Virus record (IMG/VR): IMGVR_UViG_3300040806_003399
Coordinates: 1-23,887 of that record
Strand: one strand, 5' to 3'
From: a virus
DNA: 23,887 nt
In this document: piece by piece, positions 1 to 6,988 of the stretch
Numbering within the stretch: the stretch's first letter is position 1
Layout of the letters: each line of letters opens with the position of its first letter
Notes under the pieces: generated by a model
The model's input: only the letters and a program-made list of their open reading frames with translations
Told to the model about the DNA's origin: nothing
Database searches by the model: none
Made by a program: the position numbers and the translations under genes

Positions 1-2
1 CA

Positions 3-2195
3 CCAAACGGTCTTTTTTCTGCAACAGCAGAAAGAAATGATAGTAGTACGTATGGATTTGATAATACAACATCTACAATTACACTTCCTTCTACCGGACT
101 AGCAGATGGCTACATGTTTGTTGTGCGTGTAGAGACAGACGATACCTCAAATGGACGTTTTAACCCTAGTGGTCATGTTATTCAAGCTTCCGGTACAGGC
201 ACTTTTGTAGGCTCTCCAAGTGGGGGATTTAGTAGGGATACTTCAGAAGATAGAGCATACTTTAGTACGTGGGCTTTTGTAGATAACCCGAGTGCAAGTA
301 GCACATATCAATTTCAATGGAAGCGGGACGCCGATGCAGCGACAGGTACTACAATTATTGCAACATTTGATGTAATTCCTTTTTATTATTCTGATATTGG
401 TTTATATACTAGTACAAGTGCTGCTTTGTATGGAGGTACAACACCAAACCAAGTTACAGGATACTCAGGCACAGACGGCACTAATATTACACTTACTAGT
501 AATGTTGTAACTGTTACCGGAAATAATAAAAAATATCTTTGTTTGGGTGGTCAGTATTACGAAGGACGAGGCGGGCGAACTCAGCGCTGGATGGGTTGGC
601 GTATTGGTGGAACCAAAATTGACTATGGTAAAGGATACGCATATTATAGAAATAATTCAAACGATAATAATGGGTCAAGTTATTATCATATGTTTGAAAC
701 TACAACAGCAAGTGTTACAATAGACAACTTTTGTTATCTAGGCGATGGAGTAGCTGCAGGACAAGGTGGTGCAGATAGTGATGGAAGTACCCCTTCTTCT
801 GGTGACCATTGTATGGTAATTATAGAATTAAATGATAGTGCAGAAGGCTTTCATACAGTTGACAATACTGGAGGAGTTGATCTAAACGTAACGACTCCTG
901 TTGATCAAGTTCTTTGTCGCACAGCAGCAATTACATTTAATGACGCAGCATCTTTTACTCGCTCTACAGATACAGCAATGGATGTTACCGCAGCAGCAGA
1001 CATATTTATAGCCGCTAATATAACCGCAGCACAAGAGGTAGTTTCAACAACAGCACGCTGGACTTCTTGTGTAAGACCAACTGTAAACGGTACAGCAGAT
1101 AATGATATATTTGAAGGTAACTATGCACGTAACAATCAAGGTAGTATAGATACGTTTGGTTGGGGCTGTAATATTGCAGGATTTATTGGAGCCAGTACTG
1201 GAGACGATATCGGCGTAGAAACCCTAGAACATGCCGGAGGAGAAGATGGTGGGCAGTTTGAAGTGCAGCCTAATTGGTCCGGCTTTATGGGTCTTAATCT
1301 GGATACACTACAAGCCGCCGCTGCTACACAATATTCGGTAACTAGTGGACAAATTACCTTAGGTGGCGTTCAAGGATTTTTCGCCGACACAGGCAGTATT
1401 GCACTAGGTGATCTTTATCGCGGCGGAGGCATTGTTCCAGACATTACAGAAAATGCAGCAGTTCCTGCTAGTGGTGAAATTACACTAGCAGATATGTATG
1501 GTGTTTATAGCTCTAGTTCAACCGACGCAACTCCTGATGCCTTTACTTTTACTGATGTAACAGATGTTGCTGTATCAACAACGCAAACGTCTAATACTAT
1601 AACAGTCAGTGGCATGGATACTGGAGCATCAACAAGTGTTACAGTAACTGGAGGTGAGTATTCTAAAAATAGTGGGGCTTATACATCTACCGCAGGAACC
1701 GCGCAAAATTCAGACACATTTAGTGTACGACACATTTCATCAGCAAGTAATAGTACCTCTGTGAATACTACACTAAATATTGGTGGTGTAAGTGATACCT
1801 ATACGTCGACCACAGTGGCAGCTGCGGACGTCACACCAAGCAACACGAGCTGGTGGAATAACGTCAACGTGACCAACGCCTCAGGCACGACGGACACAAA
1901 CACGATTACCATTGCTGGCATCAACACTACAATTACACTCCGCATCGAAGCGACCACCGGCGGGCGTGACGCTTACAGCATCCGGCCACGTGTCAACAGC
2001 GCACTGGTTGGTACGGCACAGACCACACCTATTGATACGGCAGATGCGTTCACATTTACCGTCAGCAATGGTGACACCATCGCGTTTTTTCTGGACACGG
2101 TCGACCGAACGGAAAACGGTCAGGTGTCCATTTATAACCAAAGCGACAGCGACGCGTTGTTAGATACATTTACAGTTAACTTGGAGGTCAATTGA
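3..2195 (+). CDS. Tail fibre / receptor-binding-like structural protein, C-terminal part (5' partial)
   Basis: The frame is open from the first bases of the window, so the Met codon at 114 is probably internal and the gene starts upstream. The visible ~730 residues are rich in Thr, Ser, Asn, Gly and Ala and poor in Lys, like beta-structured phage tail adhesins. Three short related motifs follow one another at about 1344-1376 (SGQITLGG), 1392-1418 (GSIALGDLY) and 1470-1502 (SGEITLADMYG); such SG-I-L-D-YG motifs are common near the ends of phage structural proteins. From about 1530 to 1815 there is an Ig-like module of a type widespread in bacterial and phage surface proteins (DAFTFTDVTDVA, SNTITVSGM, GGEYSKNSGAYTS, TLNIGGVSDT). 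A second, divergent beta module occupies the end. The last ~360 bases have much higher GC. The role in host recognition is inferred. It could also be a tail-tip or decoration protein. Confidence 0.7.
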   Translation, partial: PNGLFSATAERNDSSTYGFDNTTSTITLPSTGLADGYMFVVRVETDDTSNGRFNPSGHVIQASGTGTFVGSPSGGFSRDTSEDRAYFSTWAFVDNPSASSTYQFQWKRDADAATGTTIIATFDVIPFYYSDIGLYTSTSAALYGGTTPNQVTGYSGTDGTNITLTSNVVTVTGNNKKYLCLGGQYYEGRGGRTQRWMGWRIGGTKIDYGKGYAYYRNNSNDNNGSSYYHMFETTTASVTIDNFCYLGDGVAAGQGGADSDGSTPSSGDHCMVIIELNDSAEGFHTVDNTGGVDLNVTTPVDQVLCRTAAITFNDAASFTRSTDTAMDVTAAADIFIAANITAAQEVVSTTARWTSCVRPTVNGTADNDIFEGNYARNNQGSIDTFGWGCNIAGFIGASTGDDIGVETLEHAGGEDGGQFEVQPNWSGFMGLNLDTLQAAAATQYSVTSGQITLGGVQGFFADTGSIALGDLYRGGGIVPDITENAAVPASGEITLADMYGVYSSSSTDATPDAFTFTDVTDVAVSTTQTSNTITVSGMDTGASTSVTVTGGEYSKNSGAYTSTAGTAQNSDTFSVRHISSASNSTSVNTTLNIGGVSDTYTSTTVAAADVTPSNTSWWNNVNVTNASGTTDTNTITIAGINTTITLRIEATTGGRDAYSIRPRVNSALVGTAQTTPIDTADAFTFTVSNGDTIAFFLDTVDRTENGQVSIYNQSDSDALLDTFTVNLEVN
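1801..2160 (+). other. GC-rich patch inside the adhesin gene, likely recently acquired module
   Basis: Counting bases by line, 1801-2160 is about 55% G+C (197 of 360), whereas 1741-1800 is 37% and the genes further on are AT-rich. The change is abrupt near 1803 and reverses near 2160, where the last codons of the protein return to AT-rich codons. The reading frame stays open throughout. This fits replacement of the C-terminal module of a receptor-binding protein by DNA from a higher-GC source. Confidence 0.75.
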
Positions 2196-2491
2196 TGAAA
2201 AAAATACCCGAAGATTATTTAGATGGATGCACTTATTTTCCAGATAAGTTTGGAAAAGTTGATCATACCATTATATGCCTAGCCCACGATGTGGATTACT
2301 GGTATAATAGAACGTTTTTAGAAAAAATCAAAGCAGACATAGAGTGGTTTGTTGGAATCAATCGTATTCATATTATTAATACATTACCTTGGAGAGTAGT
2401 AGCTTTTTTTGCTAGTTTTATAGGTTTTTTGGCTTTAAGTACGTTTGGTATTTATTTTTGGCTAAAAAGACCTAAATGGGATAACTTGTAA
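2195..2491 (+). CDS. Phospholipase A2-like small protein with C-terminal membrane helix
   Basis: This 98-residue protein starts at the ATG in a TGATG overlap with the adhesin stop. GGAGG at 2183-2187 lies seven bases upstream, which favours this ATG over the TTG three bases earlier. The N-terminal half carries a PLA2-type signature: Gly11-Cys12, Pro16-Asp17, then C28-L-A-H31-D32-V-D-Y35, and a later Asp48 in KADIEWF. In secreted and prokaryotic PLA2 enzymes the HD pair with a downstream Asp forms the catalytic site, and the Cys pair can form a disulfide. Residues about 68-90 form one hydrophobic helix followed by a basic tail (KRPK). No signal peptide is seen. Phages and bacteria do carry small proteins with a C--HD--Y...AD pattern. 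Membrane attack during entry or lysis is possible, but activity is inference. Confidence 0.6.
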   Translation: MKKIPEDYLDGCTYFPDKFGKVDHTIICLAHDVDYWYNRTFLEKIKADIEWFVGINRIHIINTLPWRVVAFFASFIGFLALSTFGIYFWLKRPKWDNL

Positions 2492-2529
2492 CACAACAAA
2501 AGAGTTTTTGTTAAATTACAAGGAGTAGA

Positions 2530-2793
2530 ATGAAAAAACAAGACTTAATAAACAAACTTATTGATTATGGGGATGCCATAGTAACGTATAGATCTGAACA
2601 GTCAAAGAAACTAAAATATAATGTGGTTACACTAGATTTTTCAACTCCATACATAAAAACAAAGAAAACTCACGCAAAAGAAAACAGCAACACAGTATTA
2701 ACCTTTTCTTGGGATACAGATGCTTATAGGCTAATAAATGCACCTTTAGTAACATCAGTGGTTCCTCTAGAAAAGGTCTTAAAAAATGTATGA
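2530..2793 (+). CDS. Hypothetical protein, 87 aa
   Basis: I do not recognise this protein. The ATG at 2530 is preceded by AGGAG at 2521-2525, a good ribosome binding site. The product is lysine-rich at the N terminus, has no obvious membrane segment and shows alternating polar and hydrophobic stretches suggesting a small alpha/beta fold. Its last eight bases overlap the start of the next gene, so the two are probably translationally coupled. It lies between the adhesin end and the ligase promoter. No function can be assigned. Confidence 0.7.
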   Translation: MKKQDLINKLIDYGDAIVTYRSEQSKKLKYNVVTLDFSTPYIKTKKTHAKENSNTVLTFSWDTDAYRLINAPLVTSVVPLEKVLKNV

Positions 2794-3061
2794 CAGAATT
2801 ATTTATGAAGATGAAACCTATCAATGGAGAGTAACAATTAATGTATTTCGCGATGTAGAATATTTTCACATGCGAAAATACATACTAGACTTTGAAGAAA
2901 AATGGGTTCCTATAAAAGAAGGCGTATGCTTTCCACTAGATCTAAGCAATATAACTGAGCTATTCACAGCGCTTGTAGAAATACTATCTTTAGCAGAAAG
3001 TAAGGATGTTATAGCTAAACACTTTTCACAAATTTTAAACGAAGTGTATAATAACTCTTGA
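2786..3061 (+). CDS. Hypothetical protein, 91 aa
   Basis: I do not recognise this protein. Its ATG at 2786 overlaps the end of the previous gene, with AAAAGG at about 2771-2776 upstream. The product begins MYDRIIYEDETYQWRV and has amphipathic stretches, several aromatic residues and an acidic overall character. No Cys cluster or nucleotide-binding loop is visible. The stop codon lies inside the -35 element of the promoter at 3058, so this gene ends the late-type region just before the replication module. Confidence 0.7.
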   Translation: MYDRIIYEDETYQWRVTINVFRDVEYFHMRKYILDFEEKWVPIKEGVCFPLDLSNITELFTALVEILSLAESKDVIAKHFSQILNEVYNNS

Positions 3062-3086
3062 CTTTAGCTTATATTTATACTAATAT
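3058..3086 (+). promoter_or_regulatory. Sigma70-like promoter for the ligase N-half unit
   Basis: TTGACT at 3058-3063 is followed after 17 bases by TAATAT at 3081-3086. It sits in the short gap before the ligase gene. The surrounding core ctcTTGACTTt is shared with three other intergenic promoters in this window. The expected transcription start at about 3092-3094 coincides with the ATG at 3093. Confidence 0.8.
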
Positions 3087-3092
3087 AGCATT

Positions 3093-4025
3093 ATGAACAG
3101 ATACTTAGATAAACTTAGTAAATTATATTACGAAGGCAACCCTGCCGTTAGTGATGAGGAGTTTGACCGACTAGCTGAGAAGCATAATTATAATGCTGTA
3201 GGCGCTAGAGAAGGAAAAACTCCTCATTACTTTCGTATGTATAGTCTCCAAAAAGTGCATTTTGGAGAAGAAGAACCTGTACTTACTAACCCAGTTACTA
3301 CACCAAAACTAGACGGAGCGGCTATCTCTGTACTTTATAGTGCTACGGAGTTTAAAACGCTACAAAACATTATTACTAGAGGCGATGGGGTAGTTGGCCA
3401 AGACATTACAAGTAAAATTTCTCATCTAGTGCCTCCAAGGCTTTTTGGTGGTACTGGTGGCATACAATTCAATTGTGAGGTTATAGCACCAAAGTCTATC
3501 CCAAATAGTAGAAACTATGCTTCTGGTGCCCTTAACCTAAAAGATGTATCAGAGGTTAAGCAGAGAGACCTAACAGTGGTTTGTTATGATGTGCTAGGAA
3601 CAGAACTACCTACTTACCTAGAACGTTTGCACTACGCCAAAGATTGCGGATTTACTACTGTCCTTGATGGTATGGATAACTTTCCCCACGATGGAAAAGT
3701 TGTAAGAGAAGATAATATTAGCCTCTATGAAAAAGCAGGCTTTACATCGAAACACCCTAGAGCAGCCTACGCACTAAAACCCAAACCACAAACAGTAGTA
3801 ACAAAGTTACTAGACGTAGAGTGGAATGTCGGCAGAAGTGGTGTAGTTGCCCCAGTAGCTATACTAGAGCCTGTACTTATTGGAGAAGCTACAGTTTCTA
3901 GAGCAACACTTCATAATATGGAATATATTAATAATCTTAATCTAGAAATAGGCTGCGACGTTGTTGTTGTAAGAAGTGGAGAAATTATTCCACGAATATT
4001 AGGAAGAGCGGATGAGCTACAATAA
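3093..4025 (+). CDS. ligA: NAD+-dependent DNA ligase, N-terminal half (Ia, adenylation and OB domains)
   Basis: The 310-residue product matches the first part of bacterial LigA. Residues 1-35 (LYYEGNPAVSDEEFDRL) form the NMN-binding Ia domain. The nucleotidyltransferase motif K72-L-D-G-A-A supplies the lysine that takes AMP from NAD+. TRGDGVVGQDIT (about 95-106) is the conserved segment after it, and residues about 240-305 (GRSGVVAPVAILEPV, SRATLHN, GCDVVVVRSGEIIPRI) are the OB fold. The protein ends there, whereas a complete LigA (about 670 residues) continues into zinc finger, HhH and BRCT domains; these are encoded separately at 5477-6193. T5 also has a ligase in two polypeptides. The start is fixed by the Ia domain and lies right at the predicted transcription start, so the mRNA may be leaderless. 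Confidence 0.92.
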   Translation: MNRYLDKLSKLYYEGNPAVSDEEFDRLAEKHNYNAVGAREGKTPHYFRMYSLQKVHFGEEEPVLTNPVTTPKLDGAAISVLYSATEFKTLQNIITRGDGVVGQDITSKISHLVPPRLFGGTGGIQFNCEVIAPKSIPNSRNYASGALNLKDVSEVKQRDLTVVCYDVLGTELPTYLERLHYAKDCGFTTVLDGMDNFPHDGKVVREDNISLYEKAGFTSKHPRAAYALKPKPQTVVTKLLDVEWNVGRSGVVAPVAILEPVLIGEATVSRATLHNMEYINNLNLEIGCDVVVVRSGEIIPRILGRADELQ

Positions 4026-4395
4026 TACCTCTTTTAATAACAACCCAGAAAAAGCTAATAGTCCAGGCATACTTTATCTAGTTGTACTAGTGAATAAACT
4101 AACACACGAAAGAGAGTGCTGTAAAATTGGTATAACAAAAGGAAAGTCTTGGAAGGATGCAGTAAAAAGATCTAGAGGTTTTAACGGGTATGAGCTGCGT
4201 ATACAAAAAATTGTAGAAGGAACCTTACAGCAAGTATATAATCTAGAACAACATCTTCACGAAAAGTATAAAAGTTACAAAGTTACTCCAAGCCAAGATT
4301 TTGGTGGTAAAACAGAGTGTTTTGATATGTATATTTTAAAGTCAGTATTAAAAGATCTAAGGGAGCTAAACAATGATCTATCTAGTTTCAGTTAA
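4012..4395 (+). CDS. GIY-YIG superfamily protein (T5orf172 / Mug113-like)
   Basis: The 127-residue product has the layout of the small GIY-YIG nuclease family that includes T5orf172. GILYLV (19-24) stands at the GIY position and C37-K-I-G-I-T (37-42) at the YIG position. Arg53 or Arg55 follows, then NLEQHLHEKY with Glu79 as the likely metal-binding glutamate, and a terminal GGKTECF (98-104). The ATG overlaps the ligase stop by 14 bases, with AGGAAGAG at 4001-4008 upstream. It sits immediately after the ligase N-half, in the stretch that separates the two ligase genes. Freestanding GIY-YIG proteins are often homing endonucleases, but others in this family repair or bind DNA. The catalytic role is inferred. 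Confidence 0.7.
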   Translation: MSYNNTSFNNNPEKANSPGILYLVVLVNKLTHERECCKIGITKGKSWKDAVKRSRGFNGYELRIQKIVEGTLQQVYNLEQHLHEKYKSYKVTPSQDFGGKTECFDMYILKSVLKDLRELNNDLSSFS

Positions 4396-4612
4396 AACAA
4401 GACAAACTGAAATTTATGCAGTAGAGGCACAAACTGAAATGGAGGCTTTAGGAAAAATCAATAATGAATCTGTTCCTATTGAATCTAATACAGTAAAGAA
4501 AAAAGCGGAAGTTCTTATGCCGCTTACAGAAGACCAATTTATTACTTATGGCAAGTCTAAATTTCCAGAAGGTTGGTCAGAAGACTTAATTGCTCTTATG
4601 GTGGAACGATGA
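4373..4612 (+). CDS. Hypothetical protein, 79 aa
   Basis: I do not recognise this protein. The ATG at 4373 lies inside the end of the GIY-YIG gene, preceded by AGGGAG at about 4360. The N terminus (MIYLVSVKTRQTEIYAVEAQT) reads as two beta strands followed by an acidic helix (EMEALGKINNE). That pattern is seen in small phage proteins of unknown role that respond to residue context such as 'V-A---EEA--K'. No catalytic motif is visible. The stop overlaps the next ATG, so translation is likely coupled. Confidence 0.65.
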   Translation: MIYLVSVKTRQTEIYAVEAQTEMEALGKINNESVPIESNTVKKKAEVLMPLTEDQFITYGKSKFPEGWSEDLIALMVER

Positions 4613-4755
4613 AACTTTGGAAACACTCTGCAACACTTTCACAGCTAAACATTATTATCGATAGAATTATTGTGTTTAGAGGAAAACTACTAGAAGTAAA
4701 CAATGCAGGATCTACTTTTATTGTATCCTATCTCAGTAAAGAAAGACTTATATGA
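4609..4755 (+). CDS. Hypothetical small protein, 48 aa
   Basis: This very small gene fits the coupled arrangement exactly. The ATG at 4609 overlaps the preceding TGA as ATGA, GGTGGAA upstream (about 4600-4606) can serve as ribosome binding site, and its own TGA overlaps the ThyX ATG in the same way. A longer reading starting at a TTG at 4573 has no reason to be preferred. The product (MKLWKHSATLSQLNIIIDRI...) has a predicted amphipathic helix and two strands with no known motif. Its function is unknown. Confidence 0.55.
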   Translation: MKLWKHSATLSQLNIIIDRIIVFRGKLLEVNNAGSTFIVSYLSKERLI

Positions 4756-5405
4756 CAGTAAAACTTATAGGAATTACTCAGCCTAGAGAAGTTCCCTGCA
4801 CTTCGGCAGAAGACCTTATCTCATATGCCGCTAGAGTAAGTAATCCAAGTAATCAAGCCAACACAAAAACATCGTCTAGACTGTTGCGATACTTAATTAG
4901 GGAGGCTCACTGGTCTCCTTTTGAGATGGTGCATGTTCTTATGGAAATTACCACAACTAGAGATATCTCTAGACAAATGTTAAGGCACAGGTCTTTTTCT
5001 TTTCAAGAATTTAGCCAGCGATATGCAGAGTCTGAAAACTTTATTACCAATAGAGAGGCTAGGCTTCAAGACACTGAAAACCGGCAAAACTCTATTGAAA
5101 TTAACGACAAGCACTTTCAAATAGAGTTTGAACGTGCACAGTCACGCACACTTAAATTTGCTAAAGAAAACTACAAGTGGGCATTAAAGCAAGGCATCGC
5201 AAAAGAGCAAGCTAGAGCACTACTTCCCGAAGGCTTAACAGAAACAACACTGTACATGTCAGGATCATTGAGAAGCTGGATACACTTCGTAGACCTGCGA
5301 GCAGGCAATGGAACTCAAAAGGAACACATGATAATTGCCGAAAAATGTAAAGAAATATTAGCTAGAGAATTTACATTTTTAGAAGATTATTGGGATCTAA
5401 AGTAG
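4752..5405 (+). CDS. thyX: FAD-dependent thymidylate synthase ThyX
   Basis: ThyX makes dTMP from dUMP using methylene-tetrahydrofolate, FAD and NADPH. The 217-residue length is normal for the family. The signature RHRx7S is present as R78-H-R80 followed by S88, continuing Q-R90-Y91 (FQEFSQRY). The upstream segment EAHWSPFEMVHVLMEI (51-66) is also typical, where a His and a Phe help bind FAD. A C-terminal segment (LRSWIHFVDLRAGNGTQKEHMIIAE) contains the conserved R..N..AQ.E-like nucleotide-binding part. The gene overlaps the preceding small gene by ATGA and stands between the ligase halves. Together with the ribonucleotide reductase downstream it would supply dNTPs. A variant acting on another pyrimidine cannot be excluded. 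Confidence 0.93.
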   Translation: MTVKLIGITQPREVPCTSAEDLISYAARVSNPSNQANTKTSSRLLRYLIREAHWSPFEMVHVLMEITTTRDISRQMLRHRSFSFQEFSQRYAESENFITNREARLQDTENRQNSIEINDKHFQIEFERAQSRTLKFAKENYKWALKQGIAKEQARALLPEGLTETTLYMSGSLRSWIHFVDLRAGNGTQKEHMIIAEKCKEILAREFTFLEDYWDLK

Positions 5406-5424
5406 TACCTTAGAAAAATTGTTC

Positions 5425-5453
5425 TTGACTTTTCTTGGTTAAAAGAGTATACT
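5425..5453 (+). promoter_or_regulatory. Sigma70-like promoter for the ligase C-half and D5-like gene
   Basis: TTGACT at 5425-5430, a 17-base spacer and TATACT at 5448-5453 lie in the 71-base gap between thyX and the ligase C-half. The extended core ttcTTGACTTt is shared with the promoters at 8333 and 13863. Transcription should start at about 5460, leaving a leader of under 20 bases. An A-rich stretch (5412-5418) lies just upstream of the -35. Confidence 0.8.
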
Positions 5454-5476
5454 ATATAAACAATACAGAGATAAAT

Positions 5477-6193
5477 ATGAAGATTGTACCTCCTACAAAT
5501 TGCCCATCATGTGGACATACCTTAGTACTAGAAAATAATATACTGTACTGTAGAGGTATATCTTGTAAACAACAAAAGTACAAGACAATCGAAAATTTTG
5601 CTAAGGCAATGAAAATCTTAGGGCTTGGCCCAGCTTCTATCAAAAAGTTAGACTTTACCGACATTAGTGATATTTATATTAGCGAGAAAAGTTACTTTAT
5701 TGAGAGGCTAGGTACAGCTCTTGGTGAAAAACTGTATACAAATATACAACAATCTAAAGATGCATCATTAAATAAAATAATTGCATCAATGGGTATACCA
5801 TTAGTAGGCAAGACAGCAGCAGATAAAATTTGCTCAAAAGTTTCTAATATTTATGAAATAACAGAAGATTTAGTTAGAGAAACGCTTGGGCCAAAATCTG
5901 CTGATAACTTTATAACGTGGTTAAACTCAGACAGTTGGGTAAATCTTCCATTTCAATTTATTTCAGAAAAACCTGTTGAAGGTAAATCTGTTTGTATATC
6001 TGGAAAACTAAAGTCTTTCAAGACTAAAGCCCAAGCTGCCTCTTATTTAAAAGATAAAGGTTATGTTGTTACTTCTAGTGTAACAAAAAATACTGATATC
6101 CTAGTAAATGAATCAGGTCTTGAAAGCGAAAAAACTAAGAAAGCCCGTGCCAATGGCACACAAATCATAACTAATATAATGGAGTTAGAATGA
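5477..6193 (+). CDS. ligB: NAD+-dependent DNA ligase, C-terminal half (zinc finger, HhH, BRCT)
   Basis: The ATG at 5477 gives 238 residues; reading from a TTG at 5435 would place the start inside the promoter, so it is rejected. The N terminus has a four-cysteine zinc finger as in bacterial LigA: C9-P-S-C12 and C25-x4-C30. Next comes a helix-hairpin-helix region (KILGLGPASIKKL, SMGIPLVGKTAADKI, about 45-125). The end is a BRCT domain (about 165-238: GKSVCISGKLKSFKTKAQA, KGYVVTSSVTKNTDILV). This is what the protein at 3093-4025 lacks, so the two probably assemble into one nick-sealing ligase, as in T5. It has its own promoter and its TGA overlaps the next ATG. Confidence 0.9.
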   Translation: MKIVPPTNCPSCGHTLVLENNILYCRGISCKQQKYKTIENFAKAMKILGLGPASIKKLDFTDISDIYISEKSYFIERLGTALGEKLYTNIQQSKDASLNKIIASMGIPLVGKTAADKICSKVSNIYEITEDLVRETLGPKSADNFITWLNSDSWVNLPFQFISEKPVEGKSVCISGKLKSFKTKAQAASYLKDKGYVVTSSVTKNTDILVNESGLESEKTKKARANGTQIITNIMELE

Positions 6194-6921
6194 ATAAACT
6201 ACCCAAGTGGGATGAAGCACGTACTTCTGAGCTAGAAACTTTCGTAGGTTCAGAAGATCCTGTATCCCTGCAAACTGTTGCACAAGCAGCAGACAACCTA
6301 AACACAACGACTCGTTCTGTTGCATCAAAACTTCGTAAGATGGGTTACGATGTAGAAAAGGTTGCTAACGCAAACTCAAAGTCTTTTACTGATTACCAGG
6401 AAGACACACTGCGCGCATATCTTGAAAACAATAGTGGAGATTACACTTTTGCCGAGATTGCAGAAGTTTTTGAAGATGGCCAGTTTACTGCAAAGCAGCT
6501 ACAAGGCAAAATCTTGTCTATGGAGCTAACAGAGCACGTAAAGCCAGCTGAAAAGAAAGAGTATAAGCGTACCTACAGCGAAGAAGCACAGGAAACATTT
6601 ATCCAAATGGCTAATGATGGTGCACAGATTGAAGAGATTGCCGAAGCACTAGGTTATACTGTTGCTTCTGTACGAGGAAAAGCCCTTTCTCTTCTTCGCA
6701 GTGGTGAGATTTCAGCAATTCCTTCCTCTAACAAAGTAGCAAAAGCTGTAGATGCTTTTCAAGGTCTAGACATTGAAAGCATGACTGTTGAAGAGATTGC
6801 AAACGAGATTGATCGTTCACCTCGTGGTGTAAAAACAATGCTAACACGCCGTGGTCGCTCTGCTGTAGACTATGACGGAGCCGCTCGCCGTGAAAAAGCA
6901 GCTCGTGTAGCAGCTCAGTAA
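6190..6921 (+). CDS. Multi-HTH DNA-binding protein, T5 D5-like
   Basis: The 243-residue product appears to hold four degenerate repeats of about 55 residues with Myb/SANT- or HTH-like character: about 4-58 (TTRSVASKLRKMGYDVEKV), 66-115 (EIAEVFEDGQFTAKQLQGKI), 120-172 (EEIAEALGYTVASVRGKAL) and 183-225 (EEIANEIDRSPRGVKTMLTR). Each pairs a helix 'EEIA' with a basic recognition-like helix. The C terminus is strongly basic. Position between ligase and helicase matches the T5 D5 gene, an abundant DNA-binding protein needed for T5 replication and control of transcription. All 15 arginines use CGN codons, unlike the neighbours. A good site (GGAG at 6181) overlaps the ligase end, and a strong terminator follows. 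The D5 equivalence rests on position and general character. Confidence 0.7.
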   Translation: MNKLPKWDEARTSELETFVGSEDPVSLQTVAQAADNLNTTTRSVASKLRKMGYDVEKVANANSKSFTDYQEDTLRAYLENNSGDYTFAEIAEVFEDGQFTAKQLQGKILSMELTEHVKPAEKKEYKRTYSEEAQETFIQMANDGAQIEEIAEALGYTVASVRGKALSLLRSGEISAIPSSNKVAKAVDAFQGLDIESMTVEEIANEIDRSPRGVKTMLTRRGRSAVDYDGAARREKAARVAAQ

Positions 6922-6941
6922 TTCTAGTAATTAGAGGTTTT

Positions 6942-6974
6942 AAAACGGGGTGTATCTAATACATCCCGTTTTTT
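6942..6974 (+). terminator. Rho-independent terminator after the D5-like gene
   Basis: Two 14-base arms (6942-6955 and 6959-6972) pair with one G-T wobble around a 3-base loop CTA, and a run of six T follows at 6969-6974. The GC-rich core is CGGGG/CCCG. No promoter is visible between it and the helicase start at 6989, so it probably works as a partial terminator that steps transcription down. Confidence 0.85.
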
Positions 6975-6988
6975 AGTGGAGAAACAAA

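Noticed and set aside
619-647. TTGACT-17-TATTAT promoter-like sequence inside the tail protein gene
   Set aside because: It lies well within a long coding frame, lacks the shared TCTTGACTT core, and no gene starts shortly downstream. Chance in AT-rich DNA is likely.
1881-2163. Open frames on both strands over the GC-rich patch (86 and 83 codons)
   Set aside because: They overlap the clear adhesin frame and have no ribosome binding sites or known motifs. High GC lengthens shadow frames.
2497-2514. AT-only inverted repeat (AACAAAA ... TTTTGTT) after the PLA2-like gene
   Set aside because: The stem has only one G-C pair and no proper T-tract, so it is too weak for a terminator.
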